A stretch of 64,000 nucleotides of DNA from CAYPNF01 sp964411985 (GTDB lineage: Bacteria; Verrucomicrobiota; Verrucomicrobiia; Limisphaerales; J093). The position numbers and the translations under genes were made by a program. The notes under the pieces were generated by a model. That model made no database searches. It had not been told where the DNA came from and saw only the letters and a program-made list of their open reading frames with translations. Shown in pieces: positions 9,446 through 18,604 of this stretch; within the stretch, counting starts at the first letter, position 1; each line of letters starts with the position of its first letter. The stretch is from NCBI GenBank assembly GCA_964411985.1, contig CAYPNF010000026.1, forward strand, positions 1-64,000, in the 5' to 3' direction.

Positions 9446-10783
9446 TTAGACTTTCGTGATCGCATCCCGGTGCGCCCAGACCTTCTGGAAGGCTTGCACG
9501 TATTGTGCAATGAGTTCAGGCGCCTCGCCGTAGATGGCCGGAAGAAACACGTTGTTGGCGTTGACCCATTGGTTACCTGGCATGGCTTGCGGGACCTGCG
9601 GTGGGTGATGCCACCATTTGGCTTCGGCGTAGATCTTGAGTTTGTGCTGCTCTGGATAGTCCCAGAAACCGACGGATACGCCTTCGGCCTGCAGGGCTTT
9701 GGTGAGTGCCACCCGTGAAACGCCGAGCTTCTGGAAGTCGATGAAGAGCAGATTGCCGTTGTAATAGGCCCGCTTCTGGTCAGGGCGCAGGCGCGGTTCG
9801 CAGAGTCCTTCGAGCTGAGTCAGGTGCTGGTTCATCGCTTTCACGTTCTTCTCAACCTGCGCATTGATTTCGTCCAGGTGCTGGAGCTGCTGGCGGCCGA
9901 TGGCGGCGGCGAAGGGATGCATCCGGTATTTCTGGCCAAAACCGGTGCCCTCATAAGCGCGGACCGGGCTGGAGGGGTCGAACTTCACGGGGTCCTCGTA
10001 ATGTCCGAAGGCGGCGGCGCGTTCAAAGTATTCCCGAGTTTGATACATTCCCATCCCTCCCTCCACCGTGGGCATCACTTTGCTGGCTTGAAAACTGAAG
10101 ATGCCCATGACTCCCCAAGTGCCCATTTTCTTGCCCTGCATGGAAGCGCCATGAGCGTGGGCGGCATCTTCCAGCAGGATGAGGCCCTTTTCCTTGGCCC
10201 ACTCCGCGATGCGATCCATCTCGCACGGCAGACCCCAGGAATGCATGGCCACGACGGCTTTCGTTTTGGGGGTGAGTTTGCGCTTGGCGTCTTCGAGGTC
10301 GAAACAGGCGGTCTTCGGATCGATGTCGATGAAGATCGGAACGTAATGGAAGAAGCGCATGGCCAGGCAGGTGGCGAAGAACGTATAGGAAGGCACCATG
10401 ATTTCGCTCCCGGGGGGTAGGTCGAGCGCGAAATACATGCTGGTCAGGGCGCTGGTGCCATTCATGTGCGCTTTCACGAACGGCGATTTTGTATAGTCCT
10501 TCCACTCCTTCTCAAAGGCGGGCAGTTCCTCGTAGAACTTGTGGTTGTCCAGGAGGTCGCATAACGCCTTCTTCTCCGCGTCACCGTACCGGGGCCAGCG
10601 CGTGAGCGCTTGAAACTCTGCGGCCGGAAAGGTGACCGCCTTGGCCCCTCCGGCAGCGGCCAGGGTTTGGCTCCGGGCAGGTGTGCAGGCCAGGTCGGCT
10701 ACGGACAAGGCAGCGAGGGCGGTGCCGCTGGTCTGGAGAAACGTGCGGCGGGTAAGAGAGCTGGAGGTCTTTGGTGTTTTCAT
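9446..10783 (-). CDS. Tat-exported DegT/DnrJ/EryC1/StrS-family aminotransferase
   Basis: A 445-residue PLP-dependent fold type I protein of the sugar aminotransferase family. The N-terminus has a twin-arginine signal (TRRTFLQTSG, residues 11-20), a hydrophobic stretch and a Cys in ADLAC at about 33 that could be a lipobox. The catalytic core is intact: NGTSALTSMYFAL for phosphate binding, D206 in LLEDAAHAHG for the pyridine nitrogen, and K235 in FSFQASK for the Schiff base. Family members normally act in the cytoplasm on nucleotide sugars, so export after folding (presumably with cofactor) is unusual. It is the last gene of a five-gene minus-strand cluster that begins with a second Tat-type DegT protein. 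The substrate is unknown. Confidence 0.85.
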   Translation of the reverse strand: MKTPKTSSSLTRRTFLQTSGTALAALSVADLACTPARSQTLAAAGGAKAVTFPAAEFQALTRWPRYGDAEKKALCDLLDNHKFYEELPAFEKEWKDYTKSPFVKAHMNGTSALTSMYFALDLPPGSEIMVPSYTFFATCLAMRFFHYVPIFIDIDPKTACFDLEDAKRKLTPKTKAVVAMHSWGLPCEMDRIAEWAKEKGLILLEDAAHAHGASMQGKKMGTWGVMGIFSFQASKVMPTVEGGMGMYQTREYFERAAAFGHYEDPVKFDPSSPVRAYEGTGFGQKYRMHPFAAAIGRQQLQHLDEINAQVEKNVKAMNQHLTQLEGLCEPRLRPDQKRAYYNGNLLFIDFQKLGVSRVALTKALQAEGVSVGFWDYPEQHKLKIYAEAKWWHHPPQVPQAMPGNQWVNANNVFLPAIYGEAPELIAQYVQAFQKVWAHRDAITKV

Positions 10784-10824
10784 GGGATTCGGGGATTGGA
10801 ATATCAGGGAAAAGGTAGAGAAAT

Positions 10825-12180
10825 TCAGAAACCCGGAGCGGGCTTGGCACCCACCCGTCGGAGCACGGTGTGGATGCCGTCAAAGATCTTCTCCTCCACA
10901 GTATCGGCAAACGGTCCGGGCATCCCGTAGTAGATCATGCTTTCTACGGGCTCATAGCCCCCTTCGTACAGAACCCGCCGGGATGGGATGTAACAGGGAA
11001 CCTCGTGGCAGTAACCGGACACGACCAGGTTTTCCCCGGCGAACTCTTGTCGCGCCCGAAGGTTGTAGTCCATGACCACTTCTCCAGCGAGGGAGAGGAA
11101 GGTAAGGTCCCTGTTCAAGCGCAAGGCCTGCACCGGATAGGCGAGCTTGCGGATCGGCTTCTTCTGATCGTAGGCGGCTAGCATGAGGCGGGCGCGGCGT
11201 TGGCGAAACTTGTCTGTGGATTTCAGTTCCTCCTCGAATGTGGAACGTGTGTGAGGCGCGAACTCGAGTTCGAGCACTTTGCGGGCGGTCTTGAGCGGGG
11301 GGCGGACCGGGTGCAGATCCGTTCCCAATACACGATCCACCTCGGTGGCGAGGGTGTGGCCGTGTCGTTGCACCAGGTCCACTGTGCCGCGAGGGTGGGG
11401 ATTCTGATCGCCCCCACACAACATGAGGAAGAGGGCGGTGGCTCCGGGGTGATTCTGCTCGAGCAGGGCTTGGGCTTGGCCGGCGTAGTCGCCGTTGATC
11501 TGGTAGAAATCGCCGCCCAGGGTGGTGTTGTGACAGGCGTACCCGAAAAGCACTGCGCGTAGCTGCCCATCGGGAGAACTGACTCGCAGCACCGGCACGG
11601 TGTGGTCGACGATCCCGTTGGTATTGACCCCGATCCGGTAACCGTTGGGAGTGAAAAGGCGGCGATTCACCGCAAAGCCGGCCGAGCCGTTTCCGGTGGC
11701 GAGCTCCGCCGCGCTCAGGTTGTGGAGGGCATCCCCGATCACTCGCACCAGGTTCCCGGTCAGTTCTTCGCTATATTGGCGCACCCGGGCGGCGTCCTCG
11801 GTGTTGAAGTCGAACATGACGCTCAGATTCTGGCCCACTGCGGGCCCGGAGTGGGTGTGCGAGCAGTTCAGCAAGAGTTGCGAGCGGTCGAGTCGGAACT
11901 GTTTCTGGGCGCGGGCTGCCACTTCATCTGAGATGTTGCCGGGTAAACCAATCAAGTCCATCGTGACGATCACGGCCTGGCTTCCTTTGGGATCGCGCAG
12001 GGCCAGAGCCTTGGCCCAAAGATCCTGGAGAACCACAGGTGCGGGATTCGTGCGGGCGGCATAGCCGGACAACCAGTACGGAGTCGGGGGGGTGATCCGC
12101 ACCCGCGCCACACCCGCTTGAAAGTCGGACGCCAGCGCCGACACGCAGGCCAACGTGAACGCCAGGAATAGGTGTTTCAT
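10825..12180 (-). CDS. Secreted neutral/alkaline ceramidase-family protein
   Basis: A 451-residue protein with a Sec signal peptide (MKHLFLAFTLACVSALAS) followed by the N-terminal domain of the neutral ceramidase family: GVARVRITPP, the zinc-ligand segment NCSHTHSGPAVG and the second His segment GYACHNTTLGGD. True ceramidases carry the nucleophile in a GDVSPN-type loop. Here the corresponding loop reads CGGDQNPHPRG, with Asn where Ser is expected. The fold and metal site look kept, but ceramide hydrolysis is doubtful. Such family members are frequent in Verrucomicrobia and Planctomycetes with unknown substrate. It lies 10 nt after the preceding propeller gene in the same cluster. Confidence 0.8.
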   Translation of the reverse strand: MKHLFLAFTLACVSALASDFQAGVARVRITPPTPYWLSGYAARTNPAPVVLQDLWAKALALRDPKGSQAVIVTMDLIGLPGNISDEVAARAQKQFRLDRSQLLLNCSHTHSGPAVGQNLSVMFDFNTEDAARVRQYSEELTGNLVRVIGDALHNLSAAELATGNGSAGFAVNRRLFTPNGYRIGVNTNGIVDHTVPVLRVSSPDGQLRAVLFGYACHNTTLGGDFYQINGDYAGQAQALLEQNHPGATALFLMLCGGDQNPHPRGTVDLVQRHGHTLATEVDRVLGTDLHPVRPPLKTARKVLELEFAPHTRSTFEEELKSTDKFRQRRARLMLAAYDQKKPIRKLAYPVQALRLNRDLTFLSLAGEVVMDYNLRARQEFAGENLVVSGYCHEVPCYIPSRRVLYEGGYEPVESMIYYGMPGPFADTVEEKIFDGIHTVLRRVGAKPAPGF

Positions 12181-12190
12181 AAGCCAGAAG

Positions 12191-13555
12191 TCAGGGCAGT
12201 CGGACGCTTACCAGGTCCGCGCGGGTCTTTCCATTTTCGGTGATCCGGGCGAGGAAGTAGACCGTGCGATCCCGTCCGACGGCGATGGAGTTGACGTAGA
12301 GGGGGCGCTGGCCGTTTTCGTAGAAGATGGCTCCTTGGTCGCGGTACTTTCGGTGCGGGATGTCATAGGTGATGAGGTGCAGGTTTTCCAGGCCTTTCGC
12401 CTCCCCCATGGCCGTGCTGGTTTTGCCCGCGACTCGACGACCGTTCTCGTAAATGGGCCCGCCGGTCAGGTAGTACGCGGTTTTGCCGTCTGGCCCGGGG
12501 GCAAATCCCAGGTAACCGTAGCTAAACTGGTCGAACATGCCGCTGCTCTTGCTGGTTTCGGCGGTGATCCGCTCCAGGACCTCGACGCGCTCTTGTTGAG
12601 GGTCGAAGCGGAACAGGTAACCAGAATTACCGTGAACTCCGTAGATCATTCGGTCCGACGCTCTCCAAAAGGTCTGACGCCAATTGTATCCCATGTGGCC
12701 AGGAGAGGTGGGGTCGTACAGGCCAAAGTAGTCTTTCTTGAGATCCTCCTTCTTGACGACCTCCACCGAGTCCGTGCTGGCCTGATAATGCAGGATGGAA
12801 CCTTCGCTGGTGGTGTACCATGCGGAGCCATCGATGGGGTCTACGGCGATGGACCGGCAAATGGTCCGATAAGCCTCTCCCTTGCCGTTTTCGCCCTCGG
12901 CACAGGATTTCCCGAAACTCTTCATTTGCCGCGTGGCCAGGTCGAAACGGAAGAAAATCCCGCTCGGCCAGGTAAGGCCGAAAAGACGACCCCGCCGAGT
13001 ATCCATGTTGAAGCTGAGGATGCCTTCCCGATCGGGGGCGATACCGAGGTCTTCGAATTTCCCAGATTTCAGGCCGTAAGCAAGCAGGTGCCCGCCAGGA
13101 TAGGGTTTCCAGCCCGAGGGCGGCACGCCCATCTTCTCCATGCCATCAATGACGCTGTAAAAGCCGATGTGGGTGGCGAAGTAAAGCCGACCGTCGGACT
13201 CCACGAAGTTCACGTGACTCTTCCCCTGAACGATCACGTTTTGTCCCTTCTCGCCGCACGCCTCGGTGAGGTCGGCGAGGTGACGCACCTGTCGGCGTTT
13301 GGGGTCAAAACAGAACATCTGGCCCGCGACGTCGTGTTTCTCGGAACTGAGCACGTAGTAAACGTTGCCGTCACTGGCACACCCCATGCCATTGTAGGTA
13401 TCGTGGCCCTCCGGGAAGCCGGAGTTGTAGGTGCGGGCGATGAGCCTGCGGGCCGGTTGAAACGGGTCGGCAGAGGTGGCGCCTTGCAGGGTGGACGATG
13501 CGGCTGTCAACACGAGGACCAAGGAGAGCGCGGCATTACGAGCCATGGTTTTCAT
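12191..13555 (-). CDS. Secreted beta-propeller protein of unknown function
   Basis: A 454-residue exported protein with a signal peptide (ARNAALSLVLVLTAASSTLQGATS). The rest is beta-rich with propeller-like repeats: GCASDGNVYYVLSSE, YFATHIGFYSVIDG, GSAWYTTSEGSILHY, GFAPGPDGKTAYYLTGG and IAVGRDRTVYFLARI. It has no recognised catalytic motif. It sits between the Gfo/Idh-type protein and the ceramidase-fold protein, so it may bind or process the same unknown extracytoplasmic substrate. The ATG at 13555 is used. A second ATG at 13546 would also leave a usable signal peptide. Confidence 0.72.
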   Translation of the reverse strand: MKTMARNAALSLVLVLTAASSTLQGATSADPFQPARRLIARTYNSGFPEGHDTYNGMGCASDGNVYYVLSSEKHDVAGQMFCFDPKRRQVRHLADLTEACGEKGQNVIVQGKSHVNFVESDGRLYFATHIGFYSVIDGMEKMGVPPSGWKPYPGGHLLAYGLKSGKFEDLGIAPDREGILSFNMDTRRGRLFGLTWPSGIFFRFDLATRQMKSFGKSCAEGENGKGEAYRTICRSIAVDPIDGSAWYTTSEGSILHYQASTDSVEVVKKEDLKKDYFGLYDPTSPGHMGYNWRQTFWRASDRMIYGVHGNSGYLFRFDPQQERVEVLERITAETSKSSGMFDQFSYGYLGFAPGPDGKTAYYLTGGPIYENGRRVAGKTSTAMGEAKGLENLHLITYDIPHRKYRDQGAIFYENGQRPLYVNSIAVGRDRTVYFLARITENGKTRADLVSVRLP

Positions 13556-13614
13556 AGTAGGGAGGGAGGGTTCAAGGTCCGTAAAAGAGGGGTGGTGATG
13601 GGATAACGACGCGC

Positions 13615-15048
13615 TCAGAGCGGCTCCTTTCTCGGGTTGGTCCGGGCAAGGCGGACACCTTCGGTGGTGACGTAGTACTTGGCCAGAAGGTTCAGGGCCT
13701 CCCAGGCTGGCATGGTCCGCGGTTGACGCACCAAATCAAGAAAACGTCGGGTTAACAGAGCAAAATGGGCTTCATGCCCAACGCGGTAGCGGTCTGGAAT
13801 CACGATCCGCAGACGTTCGCCCAGGTCGCGCACCTCCAACCCGGGGGTCGATGCCTGCAGCTTCTCCATTCGCCGCACCAGGGCGGATTGCACCGAGGGC
13901 TTCAGTTCCGGACTGGTAGGGATGACATCCACTTGCGGCACGAACTGTTCCTCCGGACCTTGCCTCACCTCGATTCGGGATCGCGTGCCGCGAAACACCG
14001 CATACTCGGAGTCCTTGGCGCCAGGTGCTGGTTCGAAGTCCCAACGGATGTCGAGTCGGACAAACACCCCGCGCAGACGGTAAAGCACGCTATTATTGGC
14101 GAAGCACTCCAGAGCCTCGTTGCGCACGGACTCCTGAACGCATTCGGGAAACGCGGTTTCACCGGTGACACGCCGGAACTGCGTCTGGGAAAGGACCGTG
14201 GGCCAATGCGAACCCCGAAGCACAGCGACATCTTTACGGTGATCGATGGCTTGGTCGGGGAAGAGTGTCCACTGCACCAGGTCCACCAGGTGGGTTCCCA
14301 CATCCGCCAGGCCTTCACCCTGCTGGCGGACGTCGAAGAACCAGGCAGGGCGCAAGCTTGGCACACCGGCAACTTCCTTGAGGAAATAGTGAACGCTTTC
14401 CATGCGCACGGCTGGCTCCGAGGCAGAACCGTCCACGATACCGCCGAAGACTTCCGGATCCTGGGCCAGTTCACGCGGAAGGATGCAGGAAACCTCGTAC
14501 CTTTGGGTCATGGCATCATAAGCCACCACCTCTCTTTCGGCAGCGCCGGCGAGCGCAGCCTGCAGCTGCGGCAACTCCTGCGGTTCGATGATCCACGGTT
14601 TGTCTGCGAGGACGTGCAACCCATGGCGCACCAGGTCGTTGAGCTTTTGGATTTTGCCACGGTTGTTTCCCGAGAGCACCACCACGTTGCCGGGGCGCTC
14701 AGTGAGCAGTCGTTCCAAGGAACCCGGTCCAGCGTGGACCTCCATCTGCCAGCGGGTTGGGTTCTCGCGGCGGGAGTTGAATTGCGAAATGCGATTCAGA
14801 TGTGCCAACAGATCAGGACCCAGTGGCGCATAGACATGCACGCGATCCGATATTCCCGGCAGCATCTCCTTTTGGAAGAGGGCGGCATGGAAATGGCCTG
14901 GATCCAGAGTCATGAGCTGGACTCGGGCATTCTCTTGCGCGGACATGATCGGTTGAAGGCTAGCGATGATGCCCAGAACCACGACGCAGCCCATGGCGCG
15001 CAGGACTGCGTGTGGCCGGGTGGGGCGGGAGGCCATGGCGTGCAGCAT
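13615..15048 (-). CDS. Exported Gfo/Idh/MocA-type putative oxidoreductase
   Basis: A 477-residue protein with an N-terminal hydrophobic signal (about residues 13-35, ending near MSAQ). It matches the exported oxidoreductase-like group seen in Verrucomicrobia and Planctomycetes. LMTLDPGHFHAALFQKEM begins the Rossmann-like part, VVLSGNNRGKIQKLNDLVRHGLHVLADKPWII gives the characteristic DKP segment of Gfo/Idh/MocA enzymes, and GLADVGTHLVDLVQWTLFP supplies the conserved GxHxxDL-type motif. The usual N-terminal GxGxxG dinucleotide motif is not obvious, so cofactor use is uncertain. It starts 6 nt after the upstream Tat aminotransferase gene. Starts at 15048 or 15036 are both possible. Confidence 0.78.
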   Translation of the reverse strand: MLHAMASRPTRPHAVLRAMGCVVVLGIIASLQPIMSAQENARVQLMTLDPGHFHAALFQKEMLPGISDRVHVYAPLGPDLLAHLNRISQFNSRRENPTRWQMEVHAGPGSLERLLTERPGNVVVLSGNNRGKIQKLNDLVRHGLHVLADKPWIIEPQELPQLQAALAGAAEREVVAYDAMTQRYEVSCILPRELAQDPEVFGGIVDGSASEPAVRMESVHYFLKEVAGVPSLRPAWFFDVRQQGEGLADVGTHLVDLVQWTLFPDQAIDHRKDVAVLRGSHWPTVLSQTQFRRVTGETAFPECVQESVRNEALECFANNSVLYRLRGVFVRLDIRWDFEPAPGAKDSEYAVFRGTRSRIEVRQGPEEQFVPQVDVIPTSPELKPSVQSALVRRMEKLQASTPGLEVRDLGERLRIVIPDRYRVGHEAHFALLTRRFLDLVRQPRTMPAWEALNLLAKYYVTTEGVRLARTNPRKEPL

Positions 15049-15054
15049 GGGCGG

Positions 15055-16437
15055 TCACGCTTTGGCCAGGTCCGCCGCGTGGGTGTGGATCTTTCGAATG
15101 GCTTCGGCGATTTGATCCATATCGGTGCGGGATCCGAGGAGCATGGTCTGCCCAAACCAGACGGACTCCTGGCACAGCTGCACGTTCAAGGGGCATCGGG
15201 TGCGTTCAGCCCAGTTCTTCAGCACCTCAGCGGGGTAGAGTTTTTGGTAGGTGCGACTCTGGAGTGTGGCCTGGACGAAAGGTTCCTGGTTGAGCGGGGA
15301 GTAGCCAGCCATGCAGGGGATTCCCTCGGCACTCAGTGCGGCCATGAACTTGGCGCGCGGCAAACCCGCGAACTGGGCGGGCTGGTAGCGGAACATATAG
15401 AGATGGTAGGCGTTGACGGTGCAGCCTTCATACATCTTTGCTGGCTGGATGCCCGGGATCTCCTTCAGGAGACTGGTCAGGTGCGCTGCGTTCTCGGAAC
15501 GGCGCTTGGTTTGCTGTTCCACCCGCCGCATCTGTGACAGCAACACGGCGGCCTGGAAATCGGTGAGGCGGAGGTTTGTGCCTCGGCTGCCAAGATAGGT
15601 GAAATTGTAGCCGCCGACGTTGCGAGGCCGACAGTTGTTGTGGAAGGCGTAGATCCGCTCGGCCAGCTCCGGATCGTTGCACAGCACCGCGCCCCCTTCG
15701 CCGCAATTCCAGTTCTTGCTGGCTTGGAAACTGAAGCAGCCGGTGTCACCCCAGGTCCCGACCTTTCGCCCACGCCACTCGGCTAGGTGAGCCTGACAGG
15801 CGTCTTCCACCACCGGTACTTTCCGCGGCTTGGCCGCCGCCAGGATGGCGTCGAGATCCGCCACATTGCCTCCGATGTGAACGGGAATGATGGCGGTTGT
15901 GTGCTCGGTGATCGCTGCTGCGACCTGCTTGGGATCGATCTGAAATGTCGCCGGATCGATATCGACAAAGACGGGCAGGGCGTACTGGAGCAGGATGGCA
16001 TTGAGCGTTGCCACGAACGTGTAAGGCGGCAGGATGACCTCATCCCCCGGGCCAACCCCGAGGCCGCCCAGCGAGGCGATCAAGGCGCTGGTGCCGTTGG
16101 CCACCGCGACGCAGTGCTTGGCCCCGGTCAGTTTGGCATAGGTCTCCTCGAACCGAATCGCCATTTGCCCGCCGTAACTTCGGGTCCACTTCCCGCTGCG
16201 CATGACTTCGAGCATGGCCTTTTCATCCCCCTCATCCACAATGGGCCAGGACGGGAATGGATCCTTGCGGACGGGAGTGCCGCCGAGTTTGGCCGGTTTT
16301 CCCGCGTCTGCAGCGAGAAGGTGGGGAGGGGATATTGTCCCGAGCACCACGCCGACTGCGGCGGTGGTTCCGAGGAAACGACGACGGGAAATGGGAGGTT
16401 GGCGCATGAGCTGGCTTTGGTTTCTAGAGACGTTCAT
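15055..16437 (-). CDS. Tat-exported DegT/DnrJ/EryC1/StrS-family aminotransferase
   Basis: A 460-residue PLP enzyme with a clear Tat signal (SRRRFLGTTAAVGVVLG, residues 17-33). Core features are intact: VANGTSALIASLGGLGVGPGDEV, D212 in VVEDACQAH, and Schiff-base K241 in CFSFQASKNWNCGEGG. It is close in style to sugar aminotransferases and to dehydratases of the same fold (StrS/DesI class). It is the first gene of the cluster running down to 9446. With the second Tat aminotransferase and the Gfo/Idh-type protein it suggests amino-sugar or aminocyclitol chemistry outside the cytoplasm, which is inference. Starts at 16437 and 16407 (MRQPPISRRR) are both possible. The second would give a shorter, more typical Tat n-region. 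Confidence 0.85.
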   Translation of the reverse strand: MNVSRNQSQLMRQPPISRRRFLGTTAAVGVVLGTISPPHLLAADAGKPAKLGGTPVRKDPFPSWPIVDEGDEKAMLEVMRSGKWTRSYGGQMAIRFEETYAKLTGAKHCVAVANGTSALIASLGGLGVGPGDEVILPPYTFVATLNAILLQYALPVFVDIDPATFQIDPKQVAAAITEHTTAIIPVHIGGNVADLDAILAAAKPRKVPVVEDACQAHLAEWRGRKVGTWGDTGCFSFQASKNWNCGEGGAVLCNDPELAERIYAFHNNCRPRNVGGYNFTYLGSRGTNLRLTDFQAAVLLSQMRRVEQQTKRRSENAAHLTSLLKEIPGIQPAKMYEGCTVNAYHLYMFRYQPAQFAGLPRAKFMAALSAEGIPCMAGYSPLNQEPFVQATLQSRTYQKLYPAEVLKNWAERTRCPLNVQLCQESVWFGQTMLLGSRTDMDQIAEAIRKIHTHAADLAKA

Positions 16438-16464
16438 AGCCAGTCTCGGGGGCGAGGTCAATGG

Positions 16465-18445
16465 CTATGTCTTGAGCCTCGCCAAGGCGGCTTTGGCTTT
16501 GGCATCGCCTTGGTTTGCGGCCAGTCCGTACCACATGACGGCATCGGGAATGCTCCGGGCCGTGCCGAGCCCGTTTTCATAGAGTCGGCCCAGGCTTTCC
16601 TGGGCCTGAGTGACCCCTTTTTCGGCCGCCTCGTGATAAAGTCGCAAAGCCTCGGCATAGTCCTGGGCGACTCCGCAGCCGTTTTCGTAGCAGTCCGCCA
16701 GATTGTTCACGGCCATAGGATGGTGCTCTGCAACCTTGCGATAAAGCTCGACGGCTGCTGCGGGATCCGCCTCCACGCCATGCCCGTCACGCAAACAGTA
16801 GCCAAGGTTCAGGGTCGCAATCACATTTCCCGCTTCCACCGCTTTGCGGAACCAGTGCACGGCCATGGCCTCGTCCTTTGCCACTCCTTGCCCATGAAGG
16901 TAGCAATGGCCCAGGTTGCACTGCGCTTTGTCGTATCCCTGTTCCGCAGAGGTTTGATACCACTTTACCGCCAAAGCCAGATCCACCGCGATCCCGATCC
17001 CCTTGGCGTAATGCAGGGCCAGGTTGTATTGGGCGAGCTTGCTCCCCCGGGCTGCCGCTTGGGAAATCAACTCGGTTGCCTTGAGCATGTCGGGTGCGAC
17101 ACCGTGCCCCTGCTTGTAGAGCATCCCCAAGCTATTCAGCGCTTCGACGTGCCCTCCTTCCGCAGCAATGGTGAAGAACCGGTGGGCTTTGATGAAGTCG
17201 ACCGGCCCGCCGCGGCCATCCCGATACATGCAGCCCAGATTGTGGGCCGCGGAGGTCGATCCGAGCTTCACGCCGAAGCGGTACCAACCTCGAGCCTTTG
17301 CCCGATTCTGAGGTACCCCGTTTCCTTGCTCGGTGAGGACCCCCAGGTTGCAGGCGGACTCAGCATCCCCGGCCAGCGCCGACCATCGAAACCACTGGGA
17401 GGCCTTGAACGGACTTCGTTCGACGCCTGCGCCCTTGAGGCGAAAGTGCCCTAAGTTTCGCATGGCCAGCAGGTGCCTCCTTCGTGCGGCTCGGATGTAA
17501 AGTCGCCTGGCTTCCTGCATATCTCTGCGCACCATCCTTCCGTCTGCATAGATGGCACCCAAGTCGTTGAGGGCGTCCAAATGGCCGGCCTCTGCTGCCC
17601 TTCGCAGCCAGCGAATCGCCTCCGTCGGATCGGGTGCGATCGATTCGCCCTCCTGATACAGTTTTCCCAGGGCATACTGCGCTGCCAGCAGTCCCTGTTG
17701 AGACGCCCGGGTAAGGTATTCGATGGCCGATTCGACGCTGAGCGGTACCCCTGGTTCCGTGCCCACCAGATGGAAGCAGGCCAGGTAGTACTCCCCAGCT
17801 GGGCTGCCTTGTTGGGCCAAGGCTTTGACCACACCCGTCTTCTCCAGAGGCAAGTTGGGTTTGGTCCATTTCTCCGGAGGCCAAAACCTCTTCAGCGAGN
17901 NNNNNNNNNTTCAGCGAGAGCGGAAAAACGGCCTTGGCCATCATGGCGGTGGCGACAATGCTGGTGGCGAGAGGGTCTTCCTCTCCTTGCTTGCAGGCAA
18001 AACCCGCCGTGGGCAATTCTTGGGAGGGAAACTCGCTGTCTTTGCGGCCTGCTTGGAGAACCAGGGGGTCCAAACCCGCTGCGGCCCGCACCTGAGCAGG
18101 CTCAATCAATGGGGCAAGTTGGTCTGCATCCCTGAGCGCCGCGACCGGATTCAGTGGGTGCCGAAATAGGCTCCCATAGGTCTCCTCCCCCTGCAGGACC
18201 AGCCAACTCAGAAAGTCCGGGAACTGAAAGTACTCGAATTCGTTACTGCTGATATACGCCACCAGCCACGTCGCGGCGGTGAACGCCTCTGCCCGCTTCC
18301 GTGCCAGGAATTCCTGAAAGCCAAGGACCTCGACGACCGAGGCGGCGGAGAAGGAAGCCGCGAGGGAAGCCAGCTGGCCGGCCACGGTTCCATCGGAGTC
18401 TTGCCGCGACGCCTTAACGCGCTCCCAATGTCCGGAGTCACTCAT
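16465..18445 (-). CDS. DUF4240-like N-terminal domain plus Sel1-repeat protein, interrupted by assembly gap
   Basis: One gene broken by the 10-N gap at 17900-17909. The 5' part (18445 down to the gap) encodes a DUF4240-like domain (segments FQEFLARKRAEAF and SNEFEYFQFPDFLSWLV). The 3' part encodes about ten Sel1-like repeats (pattern A-x-x-x-L-G-x-x-Y-x-x-G, e.g. AQYALGKLYQEGESI, ALNDLGAIYADGRMV). Both gap edges carry the same nine bases, ttcagcgag. Merging them and dropping the Ns removes 19 bases and exactly restores one reading frame (PLSLKRFWPPEKW across the join), giving about 653 residues. As printed the frame is broken. Sel1 repeats usually mediate protein-protein contacts. No signal peptide is seen. 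Confidence 0.82.
17900..17909. other. Assembly gap (10 N) with 9-base duplicated flanks
   Basis: Ten N bases flanked on each side by ttcagcgag (17891-17899 and 17910-17918). The repeated flank suggests two contig ends that overlap by nine bases but were scaffolded rather than merged, so probably no sequence is missing. Confidence 0.9.
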
Positions 18446-18604
18446 GAGTCGGTAATCCCTACTTTCGAAATGCCTTCCAGCAAAATCGGAAGATGCTTAT
18501 GCATGGCCCCTTATCTCATTCCAAGGAGGGCAGAGTCAACCTTGTGGATGGAGAGCCTAAACCTTTGGATTGAAGCGAACTTGTGTTGCGGATAACATGC
18601 GGGT

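Noticed and set aside
12155..13606. 483-codon plus-strand frame opposite the propeller gene
   Set aside because: The minus-strand gene has a signal peptide and repeats; the opposite frame has no family character.
13765..17454. Long open frames on the plus strand opposite the minus-strand aminotransferase, oxidoreductase and Sel1 genes
   Set aside because: They have no recognisable domains or signals and mirror strongly supported genes; high GC produces long antisense frames.
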